Positions 12,430 to 23,007 are shown, counted from the stretch's first letter. The stretch: 64,000 nucleotides of DNA from Thinopyrum elongatum (GCA_011799875.1 CM022299.1:350406526-350470525), one strand, 5' to 3'. Translations and numbers: made by a program. The notes: a model not told the origin generated them from the sequence alone.

Positions 12430-13400
12430 CAGTACCGGCCCAGCTGGCCACCACAGCCCAGCCCATCGCGTGGTCTTCTTCCTCCCCGTGTCACCACCAG
12501 ACGCCATCGTCGGCGCCATTGTTGTGCGATGGGCGACACCGAGGCCACAGGGGCTCGCCTGGGAGTAGATAAGGACGTCCCCGACCTCACCCCGAACCCT
12601 AGAACACGCCCCCTCTCTCCCTTCCTCCCTCGCTCGCCTTCGTCTCAATCTGGATCGGAGCCGAGCGCCGCGGTCGCCGTGGCTCCGAAATCATCGCGGC
12701 CACCCTCCTCCCGAGCTGTGTCAAGGCATCTAGGAGGACCGGTGCCCTCGTCCTCGTCCGTCTCGAGCACTAGGACGAGCCAGACTGCCACGCAGCTCGC
12801 CGTCACTATCGTCCTTCTCCGCGCACGCTCCTCTGCTTCGCCATCTCCCTCGAAGCTCCCGACGCCCCTGGTCCACCCCGGCCTCCCTGACCTCGTCCCC
12901 GGCACCGCTGTGAGCCGCTCTTCCCAAACCCCCTCTCCCTGTTGTCGATTCATTGCCATAGCCTCCGTCACCGAGCTTGTCTGAGCCCCCGCGTACGTGT
13001 ATGTACGTGCATGCGGCTGTAGCGTGTTGTGCTGCTCCTGTGCCGCTGCTTCTGCTGATGCCTTGCTGCTGCTGTGCTGCTTGCTACGATGCTGCTCTGC
13101 TCATAGTTGCTGCCACCGCTGATGCTACTTAGCCGCTACCGCTGCTCTTGCTTCTGCCATCGCCTACTGCTGCTTGTGCTACTGCTGCCTCGTGCTACTG
13201 CCGCTGCTCTGCACGCCCGCGCCCTAGCTGCGCGCCGGACACGCCCGCTCTCCCCTGCTACGACTGCCTGTTGCTGCCCGTGCCCGCCTCCGGCTGCCGC
13301 TACTCTGCTGCTCCGCTGGCTGCTGCTCTCTGCTACTGCGCCGCTGCTGCTACTTTGCTGCTGCTTCTCTGCTACAGTAACATTCAGTTACTGTAGCAGT
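12430..13400 (+). promoter_or_regulatory. GC-rich leader-like section of giant element copy 1
   Basis: Strongly GC-rich, beginning with ccggcccagctggccaccac and a cgaaccctag-like leader start near 12590, then pyrimidine- and CTG-rich low-complexity sequence. Copy 2 has an equivalent GC-rich section at about 45836-47230 on the minus strand, placed at the same point before the conserved gene. The open frames here are low complexity and not conserved between the copies, so I read it as promoter plus leader, not coding. Confidence 0.35.
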
Positions 13401-14072
13401 AGCTAGCTTCACTGATAGTACACTGACTAGCCCTCTAAACAGCCCCTAAATAGCGACAAGACAAGTCCTAACATGAGTAAAAATTATATGAATAGAAAGT
13501 AGACGTAACAAGCTTCATTTTGATCCATTGGACCAGTTTCAGATAATGCATGGATTAATTCCTATGAAAATCACAAAATGCTAAGTTCTGTTAAGTGAAG
13601 AACTGAAAAACAGCTTTATTTTTATAGCTACTTTAGAGTTGTTGATGATCAAGCTAATGAACTCTAATATGGATAAAAGTGATACTAACATGTAGATCGC
13701 AGAAAAATGCTCACAATTGATATAAGGCACTAATCCGTAGGATGAACAGCACAATCGTTATAGCCTTTGAAAAACAGCTAAGTGATGTTTAAACTAAGCA
13801 ATTGTCAGACTTGGCCAATTTTCAGGAATTCCAGAAAATCAATAAAACTTTAGAAAATCATAGAAAATAAACCGTAGCTCGGATGGAAAAACTTTATACA
13901 TGAAAGTTGCTCAGAACGATGAGACGAATTCAACCGTGCTATCTGTTTCCGTGTCAGGACCCTCTACGGAGGTGAACCCGCAACTTTTAGCCTGTTTCCA
14001 GTGGATGAATAGTGCATATACACCGGTTAATAATTCCAACTTAAATCGTAAAATAACTAAAATGTTTTAGAC

Positions 14073-15902
14073 ATGCTTTTAGGCAACCCTGCACTGCACG
14101 TTAGCATAGCATGCTCTGTGTTGCTTATGTTTGCTGTGTATTTATCTGTTTCCTCCCTCTCTTCTCTCTCGGTAGCCCCCGACACCGATGTAGTCCCCGT
14201 GGCCGACGCAGCTCCGGAGATCGACTACGCCCCTGACGACCCTTCTCTTGCCGCAGAGCTTCCAGGCAAGCACCCCCCTTTGAACATGCCTATATTGCCT
14301 ATTCTTTCTCCCTCTTCCTTGCATTAGATTTTGCTACTGCTTTGAGTTATCCTATTTTGATGCATAGCCTGATTTTGTAACCTGCTATTATTACCTGTCT
14401 GCTTATGCTAAACTGCTTAGTATAGGCTGGTCAGTGATCCATCAGAGACCCCCACTTTGACCCAGTTGCCCCCGCTGGATTATCAGATGGCTCGATCAAC
14501 GTGATCGACAACCAGGCCCCGGCACCGCACATCACCCCCTTAGTTGTACGACACTGCAGCGTTACTATCGAGTGCCGAGGGTGATACCTCATTTAGCACT
14601 TCTGATGTTAACTCTGTAGAGTAACTATTCGGTCGTGGTCCTCGAGGGTGATTCCTCCTTCACCACTTCCGATAACGACGCCATCATGCAACACCTCAAG
14701 TGTGAACCTCGAGGGTGATTCCTCCTAAGTTCACCTTGACGTATACATCGCGTAGGAATCCAACGAGGGTGATACCTCGGATTCCCTGATGTAATGGACA
14801 CACGGATACTTGGACTTTACTACTGTTACTTGGAAAGGCGGGTCGGCCCTGAGGGGTACCCGCGGGTGATGTGGAGACAGGTTGACCTAGACGGTGCCCG
14901 AGAGATAATTACGAGGCGTGGCCGGGCATTCTTAGCCCTTGCCGCAAGTCCTCAAGATGGGGCGACGGGGTCACATCGACCGTGAGTCTCTGCTCGTTAC
15001 TGCACTACCAAAACACTAATGATTTGGATATTTGATCTGAGTGGGCCTCTGGCCCGATAGCACTAAGCATCACGCGGGAATAAGTATGGGCACTCTGCGT
15101 CGTATGTTTCTTTCGAAAGCTTTGTCAGATGTCCAGTTCAGCATAGCGGCACGGACGGACCGGCGCCATCCAGGCAGAGGTGGTGCCTGGCTTCACCGTG
15201 TGCGCAACGACCCGGAGTGCACAGGGCGATGGCCCAAGACCCCTGAGCGCTTAGGATGTAGACCGACGGGGACCTCTCTGCTGAGCCTAGGTAGGACAAC
15301 GATGTGTCGTTTGGCCGAGGCCGGGCATGACCCAGAAAAGTGTGTCCGGCCGGAGTTAATCAAGTGTGGTGGGTAAGTTGGTACACCCCTGCAGGGAAGA
15401 ACTAATCTATGCATAGTCGGATCCTCGGTAACGGACTCTCGGAGTTGTATCCCGATCGATATAACTAGAACTAGATACTTGTGATGAGAAATGGATAGTA
15501 TGGCTCTGGGATTGCTTTCTCGCAGGGAGTCAAGAAAGGATCTCTGGCCGAGGTTGATACTTAATGCTACTATTTTATATTGTACTAATCTACACTCTTC
15601 TAATGCTGCAAGACTGCTGAAGATGCTAGTCTTTGATAGGACTAGGCCTTCTCTCTATTCTGGCATTTCTGCAGCCCAGTCCACATATACAGCCTTTCTT
15701 TGAAAATGTTGCATATGTAGTTGAGATCCTTGCTTGCTGAGTACTTCGGATGAGTACTCACGGTTGTTTTGCTTCCTCTTTTTCCCCTATCCGTTTGATG
15801 CAACCAGATGATGGAGCCTCGGAGCCAGCTGCCCCTGTCGATGATCACTACTACTACCCCGAGAGTGGTTACTACTACGAGCTTGCCGACGACCAGGAGT
15901 AG
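14073..15902 (+). CDS. conserved spliced small acidic Tyr-rich protein, giant element copy 1 (exons 14073-14265 and 15808-15902)
   Basis: Exon 1 runs from the ATG at 14073 and ends in phase 1 at 14265, before a GC donor (cag|gcaagc). Exon 2 starts after gcaaccag at 15808 and reaches TAG at 15900-15902. The product is 95 residues. Residues 1-35 are hydrophobic (SIACSVLLMFAVYLSVSS), like a signal peptide or membrane anchor. They are followed by an acidic segment (APEIDYAPDD) and a Tyr-rich tail (HYYYPESGYYYELADDQE). Copy 2 at 43479-45306 has identical exon lengths, phases and stop. An alternative reading is that the pyrimidine-rich run ending ggtag at 14175 is a splice acceptor, making the coding part begin at 14176 behind an unseen upstream exon. 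Function is unknown and I recognise no family. Coding status rests on conservation between two copies. Confidence 0.5.
14571..14785 (+). repeat. array of four hairpins with constant GAGGGTGATWCCTC tip
   Basis: Hairpins at 14571-14600, 14635-14666, 14702-14734 and 14755-14785 each contain GAGGGTGATACCTC or GAGGGTGATTCCTC, where GAGG pairs with CCTC. The outer stems differ but pair: agtgc/gcact, gtggt/accac, gtgaac/gttcac, ggaatcc/ggattcc. Spacing is about 50-70 bp. They lie in the intron of the 95-codon gene. Copy 2 keeps the tip motif at four places between about 44615 and 44813 on the other strand. Confidence 0.6.
15739..15759 (+). repeat. GAGTACT hairpin before the splice acceptor
   Basis: GAGTACT, a 7-base loop, AGTACTC, about 48 bases before the second exon at 15808. 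The same hairpin is at 43623-43643 in copy 2, and a shorter one (GAGTAC/GTACTC) at 50430-50448 in the related element at 50081. Confidence 0.5.
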
Positions 15903-17284
15903 GATCGGAGGGCCCCAGGCAGGAGGCCTGCGCCTTTTCGATCGTAGTGTTTTGTTTTGCCCCACCTTCTTAAGGCCTTTCTATTTTATCTTTTATATCT
16001 GTCCTCACATATCTGATGCTTCCGCTGACGCTTGTATGCGAGCTTATGTATTCGAGCCCTCGAGGCCCCTGGCTTGTAATATAAAGCTTGTATGACTTTA
16101 TTTATGTTTTAGAGTTGTGTTGTGATTCCTACAAGTGAGTCCTTAGGCTTGATCGTGTGCATTTGTGTGTATGATTAGTGCACGATTAAGCCGGGGGCGT
16201 CACAACATTTATTTCGGTCTCACCGAGTTGGCTTGACAAATTCTCTGTTGCCTTATTGCTTCACTTCAGTCTCACCGAGTTGATGCAATCGGCGCCACCG
16301 AGATGATGTTTGCCCTAAGCCCTAGCACATCGGTCCCACCGAGTTGTTCCAATCAGTCCCACCGAGATTCCTAACGTCCACATTTTTGAACACATCGGTG
16401 CCACCGAGTTTAACTATTCGGTCCCACCGAGATGAGTCAAACGTGTGTAACGGTTGGATTTTGTGTGGAGGCTATATATACCCCTCCACCCCCTTCTCCA
16501 TGAGAGAGAGAGCCATCAGAATGTGCCTACACTTCCACCATTCATTTTCTGAGAGAGAACCACCTACTCATGTGTTGAGATCAAGACATTCCAATCCTAC
16601 CACAAGAATCTTGATTTCTAGCCTTCCCCAAGTTGCTTTCCACTCAAACCATCTTTCCACCATAGCCAAATCTGAGAGAGAGAGTTGAGTGTTGGGGAGA
16701 CTATCATTTGAAGCACAAGAGCAAGGAGTTCATCATCAACACACCATCTATTAACTTTTGGAGAGTGGTGTCTCCTAGATTGGTTAGGTGTCGCTTCGGA
16801 GCCTCCGTCAAGATGTGGAGTTGAACCAAGAAGTTTGTAAGGGCAAGGAGATCACCTACTTCGTGAAGATCTACCCGAGTAAGGCAAGTCCTTCGTGGGC
16901 GATGGCCATGGTGGGATAGACAAGGTTGCTTCTTCGTGGACCCTTCATGGGTGGAGCCCTCCATGGACTCGCGCAACCGTTACCCTTTGTGGGTTGAAGT
17001 CTCCATTAACATGGACGTACGATAGCACCACCTATCAGAACCACGCCAAAAATCTCTGTGTCTCCATTGCATTTGCAAACTCCAATCCCAACTCTTTACT
17101 TTATTGCAACTTGCATGCTTTACTCTTTTTGCTGCATATACTCTTGTCATGCTTGCTTGAAATGTATTGAGAGTGCTTTAACATGGGCTAAACTCAACCT
17201 TAACTTGAAGAAATTAAAAACTGCCACTTTTACTTGTTAAGGGTCTAATCACCCCCTCTAGACCCCTCTTCTCGATCCTCTCAA

Positions 17285-17303
17285 TTGGTATCAAAGCATT
17301 GGT
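17285..17303 (+). other. primer binding site of the Maximus-like element
   Basis: The sequence ttggtatcaaagcattggt directly follows the LTR end at 17283. It is complementary to the tRNA-iMet 3' end with one mismatch in the core, as is usual for Sireviruses. Confidence 0.7.
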
Positions 17304-17338
17304 CTCCATTGCTTTGGTTTAATCACCATTGGAGGAAG

Positions 17339-19466
17339 ATGGATGAGTCTATGATCGGGAGTATTAGACGTAGAGTGCCTATGCTTGATGGGGAGTTCTA
17401 TAGTTCTTGGAAGAATGAGATTGATATGTCTCCAACGTATCTATAATTTATGAAGTATTCATGCCATGTTTACAACAATTTTATATGGTTTTGGTATGAT
17501 TTGATTAGAACTAACCCGGACTGATGATGTTTTCAGCAGAATTACCGTGGTGTCATTTTTTGTGCAGAAATAGAAGTTCTCGGAATGGGCTGAAAATTTA
17601 CGGTGATTTTTTTTGGACCAAAAGAGACCCTCGAAGCATAAGAGCTGGGCCAGGAAGTGGACAAGGAGGCCACAAGCCCTATAGGCACACCCTACCCCCC
17701 AGGGAGGGTGCTCCAGGCTTGTGGGACCTCGGGCACCCCCTTGATGTGAGACCGACGCCAAAAATTCTTATAAATACCCAAACCTCCGAAAAGAACCCTA
17801 GATCGGGAGTTCCGCCGCAGCAAGCCTCTGTAGCCACGAAAAATCAATCTAGGCCCTCTTTGTAACCCTGCCGGGAGTTCCGCCGCCGCAAGCCTCTGTA
17901 GCCATGAAAAATCAATCTAGGCCCTCTTCGGCACCCTGTCGGAGGGGGCCATCATCACCGGAGGCCATGGAGGAGGAAGCCGGAGGGGGCCATCATCACC
18001 ATGGAGTCCAAGGACCAGAGGGAGAACCTCTCCCCATCTAGGGGGGATGCCATGGAGGAGGAAGCACAAGGGGGAGACCCTCTCCCCCTCTCTCTCTCGA
18101 TGGCGCCGGAGTGTCGCCGGGGGAACCATCGCCGCGGTGATCGTCTTTATCAACATCACCATCTTCATCACCTTCCTCATCTCTTTTAAGTGGTCCACTC
18201 TCCCGCACCCCACTGTAATCCCCTACTTGAACATGGTGCTTTATGCCACATATTATGATCCAATGATGTGTTGCCATCCTATGATGTTTTGAGTAGATTT
18301 CTTTTGTCTTTTGGGTTGATTGATGATCTAGATTGGTTTGAGTTGTATGTTTTATTTTGGTGCTATCCTATGGTGCCTTCCGTGCCGCGCACATGTGAAG
18401 GATTCCCGCTGTAGGGTGTTGCAATATGTTCATGATTCACTTATAGTGGGTTGCTAGAGTGAGAAAAGCTTAAACCCGAGTAAGGGGGTTGTTGCGTATG
18501 GGATAAAGAGGACTTGATACTTTAATGCTATGGTTGGGTTTTACCTTAATGATCTTTAGTAGTTGCGGATGCTTGCTAGAGTTCCAATCATAAGTGCATA
18601 TGATCCAAGTAGAGAAAGTATGTTAGCTTATGCCTCTCCGTCATATAAAATGCAATAATGATTACCGATCTTGTTAACAATTGCATAGGATAATTCCGCA
18701 CACCGATCCATCATTATTCCACATTCGCTATTTATAATATATTGTAATATATTCTAACTTTATCTTAACAGCACCTATTTTTATATTTTAGTCCTCTGAT
18801 ATCATGCAAAGCTATCCTCTTCATACCCACAACGTAGTTTTATTTCTCGTTTCTAGATGGAAGCAAACGTTCGGTGTACGTAGAGTCGTATCAGTGGAAG
18901 ATAGGACTTGAGGGAATATTGATCTTACCTTTAGCTCCTTGTGAGTTCGACACTCCATACTTATCACTTCCACCTTTGGAAATTGCTATGATGATTCCTT
19001 GCACTTGGGGATTATCATAGATGCTTGAGATTTTCAATGAATATCATTTGAACAAGTATATTACTAGCCCTTATGTGCATCCTATTGATCCTTTGCATCC
19101 TACCCCCGATGAGTATCTTGACATGGTTCGCAATCTTAGGACTATTGATCTTATCATTAGAGGATTGCCTAGAAATTTGCTTGTGTGCTTGCCTACTTTT
19201 GAATGCGCATATACTATATGGAAATATCTTGAGGAATGCTTTTCGAATTATTCCTTGAAAAATCTAGATGAGATTCTTCAAAAGTCTATTGCTTTTCATA
19301 AAATGAAGCCTAGTGATCCCAAGTTTGATGAATGTCTATTTGAGCTTTGTGATCTTATGCATGCTAAAGGAAATGCTGGAGTCATTAGTAGCACCATTTC
19401 ACAAACAATTATAATTCATAAACTTGAACATTGTCATGGTCATAAATCTAATGAATCACTTGCTCT
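17339..19466 (+). pseudogene. 5' part of Sirevirus gag, split by a solo LTR
   Basis: The ATG at 17339 (MDESMIGSIRRRVP...) leads to a gag frame that is interrupted at 17421 by the solo LTR 17422-19017 and resumes at 19023 to 19466, where the CACTA element starts. The second part (EYLDMVRNLRTIDLIIRGLP, then LEECFSNYSLKNLDEIL) is the UBN2-type gag domain of Copia elements. After the CACTA element the frame resumes in the spacer before protease, so the zinc knuckle (CX2CX4HX4C) expected there is absent and was probably lost by deletion. It cannot make a working capsid protein. Confidence 0.75.
17422..19017 (+). mobile_element. solo LTR, Athila-like Gypsy (TGATATGTCTCC)
   Basis: 1596 bp, starting TGATATGTCTCCAACGTATC and ending GGGGATTATCA, between gagat (17417-17421) and tagat (19018-19022), a 5-bp duplication with one mismatch inside the gag frame. 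The gag frame reads through when it is removed. It contains a plant-type promoter (ttataaatacccaaacctcc near 17770) followed by aaccctag. No internal domain is present. The open frames at 17917-18292 are low-complexity shadows. Confidence 0.75.
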
Positions 19467-19826
19467 CACTACTCGGGAAAAGCCTAGCAGTGGCGCATGT
19501 TGGAGGCATAGTAGTGGCGAGGGTGGGCGCGCTACTGATACGACGCTACAGCTAATGTGTAGCAGTAGCGCGGGTTGGGGCGTGCTACTACTATACTGCA
19601 TAGCAGTAGCGTGTTTTCCTGTCCGGCGCTACTACTACACCTTCCTAGCAGCAGCGTGTTTCTCCACCAAGCGCTACTACTACACCTCCCTAGCAGTAGC
19701 GCCTTGTGGGCTACCAGCGCTACTGGTAAAGTTTGCTATTTTTTTCCTACCGCATATTGTCGTTGTATTTGTACTGGTTTATAGTAGTCTCATGATATGA
19801 TTTTATCATCATGATGAGTTATTATT

Positions 19827-20014
19827 TCAGTGGGTGGAAAATACATGGATTAGATTCAAGTGGAGTAAACATGGTGCATATCCAAAGTACTACTAATCCA
19901 AACTTGATAACTTTAGTTTGGATTAGTATGATCAAGTTTGGATTAGTAGTACTTTCGATTTGCACCATGTGTTGCCTCCACTTGAATCTAATCCATGTTT
20001 ATTTCACCCACTGA
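19827..20014. repeat. 188-bp fold-back, MITE-like
   Basis: The left arm tcagtgggtggaaaatacat and what follows is matched almost base for base by the reverse complement of the right arm ending cacccactga, with a short centre (aactttagtttggattagta). Both flanks are TA-rich (attatt / tatatataa), so a TA target duplication is possible but ambiguous. It lies inside the CACTA element. Confidence 0.7.
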
Positions 20015-20094
20015 TATATATAATAACTGATCATGCTCATAATGATATAATAACTAAGCATCATCATCATTAATAATAACTCATCATCGTTATC

Positions 20095-20260
20095 ATAATA
20101 ACAAGTCATACTCACATCATCATAGTCATCTAACAACTTCTACTCATTATCATAATAAAAAGTCATACTCATCATCATCATAGTCATCTAATAACTAATC
20201 ATCATTATCATAATAACAAGTCATACTCATCATCATCATAGTCATCTAACCAACCCTACT
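20095..20260. repeat. about 58-bp tandem repeat, three copies
   Basis: The unit contains aagtcatactcatcatcatc followed by atagtcatctaa, repeated three times with small changes, just downstream of the minus-strand gene in the CACTA element. Confidence 0.65.
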
Positions 20261-20312
20261 TAATTTTTCTTAGCACATGATCATGAGTATTAGCAAGGAC
20301 CTACTACCCTCT

Positions 20313-20446
20313 CTAAGGTAAAATAGCATAAAACAAGATAGGCCCTGACGCTCCATTATGGAGAATGGAGATTATCCTGTCTCCAATTCTTGCGCTTCGC
20401 ACAATGTTGCTTCCAAGTAGCTCCCTATGATTATCCATACATTTTT
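20313..20446 (-). pseudogene. former 3' coding end of the B3-like gene, out of frame
   Basis: After the premature TGA, the +1-shifted frame stays open for 44 codons (including ELLGSNIVRSARIGDRIISI) and ends with TAG at 20315-20313. A single missing base near 20448 explains the break. Its good preservation suggests a recent mutation. Confidence 0.55.
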
Positions 20447-21549
20447 TCATTCTTTGATTGTCATGTCTTCATCGGTTTTAGAAATCCGGTATGAACAACG
20501 GTGAAGCCTAGGATGACCTGGCCGTAAGCTAATAACATCAAGGCGACCTTTCGGAAACATCTGATCAGGCACACAATCCTTCGGGATTTTCTATTGAAAA
20601 ACATAATAATAATGTCGTAGTTAGCAATGTAGTTTTTCTTTAGAAGAATTTATGCAAAAGATGCACGGATGTCGTAATAGTAAAAAATCTTACCATGCCA
20701 TCTCCATGGATGTTACCGTAGTTCAACACGTGCACTAGTGGCACGTATTGACCATAATGTGCAGGAGTTTCATAATTGATATTGTAATTCTCAACATCAA
20801 TAATAAATGAGATAAGATGATCTTTCTCCTCATAAGTTAATTCAGCGCCATCAGTGTAGTAGGTTCTGTCTACCATCTTCCGTACATTTTTTGAAGAATG
20901 AAAATAAGCTATCAATGAAAATAAGCTCTCAACTATTTTGAAATAAACAATATAAATTACTTAATAAATATGTTTGAGAAACTCACATAGAGGTAGAAGT
21001 GGAAGCGTATCAACAAGGACCCAAATGTCGATATTAGCTTCATCAATATTATCTTCATCAACATTATCTTCGTTGACATTATATTCGTCCATGTCATCTT
21101 CAGGATCACCAAGATCGAAGGTGACATGCATACCCTCCTGAAAATCACACGCCTTGCACAATGCTTCCCAATTTGAGCAACCAAAATGGGATACGCTCTT
21201 CGAATTGTATATCTTAACAGCAAAATCATAACCATGATGGGTCCTGAGATGAAATATCTTTGTCTCCATATTTTCATAATCTTTGAAATTCAGATGCTCC
21301 AAGACATACCGTCTTGCATGGCATGGGATAAGCTAGTTGAATTGTAAAAGACAGAAATTACACGTTGAAGAAGCAGAAGTCATGCTTAATTACGAAAAAA
21401 GACTTGTTGTTGCGTACCGTTTCAACATTGAAGGTCTCGTCGAGCTTAATACTGAAGCACCGACCGTCTACCAGGTGAGGCCTGTCGCATAGACCCCGGT
21501 CGTCGCCGCAGTAGTCGCACTCCGGGATCCTATCATCATCGTCAGACAT
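20447..21549 (-). CDS. B3-like cargo gene in CACTA element, four coding exons, shortened C-terminus
   Basis: Exons 21549-21418, 21332-20987, 20908-20694 and 20590-20447 are joined by three GT-AG introns with consistent phases (0, 1, 0), giving 278 residues without an internal stop. The N-terminus has a Cys-rich patch (CDYCGDDRGLCDRPHLVDGR). The second exon includes MHVTFDLGDPEDDMDEYN and an acidic Asn/Asp run. The last exon has KIPKDCVPDQMFPKGRLDVI, reminiscent of a plant B3 (REM-type) DNA-binding domain. That assignment is tentative. The TGA at 20449-20447 follows a one-base loss in a TGG codon next to an A run. In the shifted frame 44 further codons stay open to a TAG at 20315-20313 and look like the domain's true end. 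It was probably captured from a host gene, and may still be transcribed. Confidence 0.65.
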
Positions 21550-21698
21550 TTCCTATGTTCATAATTCAAAGATTAGACTTCTAAAATTCAATATATGTAC
21601 TACAAAAACTAAATTAGATCATTATTATTCATCACAGGTTGACTATCGGTCTGTCGAGTCTTTTCTTGAAAACTCTCAGCTCACGTGGTGTATATATT

Positions 21699-21929
21699 CG
21701 ACCGTCGGTGATGGTAGCTCCTCCCTTTGTTCCCGAGTGCATTACACCAAATTGTCTAGCACATGGGAACGAAGGAGAAGCTACCCCCACGACAACAGTC
21801 GGGATTCTTCATCTCTGACATTTGCGACTGTCGGTGATGGTAGCTACTCCTATCATTCCAAAGTGCATTACACCAAAATGTCAAGCACCTTGGAATGAAG
21901 AAGAAGCTACCCCCACGACAACAATCGGG
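21699..21929. ncRNA. two tandem hairpins with compensatory arms, precursor-like
   Basis: Hairpin 1 (21699-21803) pairs ggtagctcctccctttgttc with gaacgaaggagaagctacc around a loop attacaccaaattgt. Hairpin 2 (21824-21929) pairs ggtagctactcctatcattc with gaatgaagaagaagctacc around almost the same loop. Between the copies the arm words change together: gttccc/gggaac in one, attcca/tggaat in the other. The flanks (cgtcggtgatgg...ccacgacaacagtcgg) extend the stems. They lie between the leader exon 22420-22481 and the start codon exon of the minus-strand gene, so probably in an intron. A small-RNA precursor is possible but unproven. Confidence 0.5.
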
Positions 21930-22419
21930 ATTCTTCGTCCTCTCATATATGGTGACCACTCCCGCACTGTTTTTTGACTGCCATATATGGAGCCCCAACA
22001 GACTTAAAGTCAACCCAAAATGTCATTTAATGCTCTTTCCGGCAAATCCAACGCACTCGATATTTCCTATATTGTAGCAGAAGCCATGCCAAAATTCACG
22101 GAAAAATCCGGCATGACCTTTGCTAAAAAAGGACATATCGAGCGCCTAAAATTTGCCGGAATGGAAATTAATCAACACTCTGGCAAAACATAGGCCACTC
22201 GAAGATGTTCCCTGCAAACATAGGCCACTTGGGCAAGCACTATAGTAGTACACAACACTACATATCACATGTCTAAATCTCCATCATATTTGAAAGACCT
22301 ACATTGAAAATTTTCTATTCCATGGAAATTGTTACAGCTACTCATCTACTACTGTACTACATCTATCAAAACATCTACATCATCATCGACATGGGACATG
22401 GGGATTTGGCTGGTCTCAC

Positions 22420-22481
22420 CTCGAGGTCGGAGGGGGTCGGTGACGGGGCGACGGCGGGGATGATGCAGGGCTCCTTGATTT
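22420..22481 (-). other. candidate upstream exon of the B3-like gene
   Basis: On the minus strand an acceptor (tttttgcag) precedes a 62-base GC-rich block ending CTCGAG|gtgaga, a good donor. Its position upstream of the ATG exon, in otherwise AT-rich DNA, suggests a leader exon. Whether it codes is unclear. Confidence 0.35.
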
Positions 22482-23007
22482 CTGCAAAAACAAGATATAA
22501 ACAAAAACATTATTATCCTCATTTTAGGACTTAGTGAAACCCTATAAGTTATCAACTAAACATTATTATGCTGATTCAAAAGACCTACATTTACTAAAAA
22601 TTTGTAAAACTAGTTTTTTTACTAAAAATTTGTATTACTAACCCTAACAGCTATCCATCCATCCATCTATCTATCCAAAGCATTACTAAAAAACCTAGTT
22701 TTATCCATCTATCTATCCAAGCATTACAAAAAAACCTAATTTCATCCACCCATTTATCTATAAGCTTTCTACTAGTAGTGGGTTCATATATATGAACACC
22801 TAGGGTTACATATATCTACATTCTATTGTACTCAAAAACCTATTTAGTGCTCTAATGATGAAATGGAATCATATATTTGAACACCTAGGGTTCATATATA
22901 TGAACAAAATTAGTAAAAAAATTGAACATATTGTATTTGCTAATTCATCCAACACATCCAGACATACCTAGCTTTTGGGTGAATTGAGAGGAGAAGGAGG
23001 TACTCAC

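Larger units (their letters stand above)
11944..16204 (+). mobile_element. giant solo-LTR-like element, copy 1
   Basis: This 4261-bp insertion in the 5' LTR above is bounded by gcatt (11939-11943) and acatt (16205-16209), a target duplication with one mismatch. The uninterrupted sequence in the 3' LTR proves the boundaries. It starts TGTAACACC and ends GGGCGTCACA. Copy 2 (43176-47701, opposite strand) has the regular form TGTGACGCCC...GGGCGTCACA. TG...CA ends and a 5-bp duplication suggest a solo LTR of a Gypsy element, but 4.3-4.5 kb is very large and no internal domain, primer site or purine tract is present. It contains a GC-rich section (12430-13400), a conserved spliced reading frame (14073-15902) and a hairpin array (14571-14785). 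The family is not named. Confidence 0.75.
11454..17283 (+). repeat. 5' LTR of the Maximus-like element, interrupted
   Basis: Without the insertion at 11944-16204 (plus 5 bp) it is about 1.56 kb, matching the 1585-bp 3' LTR at 28997-30581. The interruption point corresponds to cttattgcatttatttcgg in the intact 3' LTR at about 29480. A TATA box (ctatatata) is at 16472-16480. CGGTCTCACCGAG words are frequent. Confidence 0.88.

Noticed and set aside
12529..12984. 151-codon Ser/Pro-rich frame in giant copy 1
   Set aside because: Low complexity, overlapped by equally long frames on the other strand, and not conserved in copy 2.
17917..18292. Several overlapping frames in the solo LTR
   Set aside because: They lie in the leader part of an LTR, are low complexity and oppose each other.
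20020..20260. CRISPR-like spaced repeats in the CACTA element
   Set aside because: The units are contiguous, degenerate and simple (catcat-rich) in a plant genome; an ordinary minisatellite.
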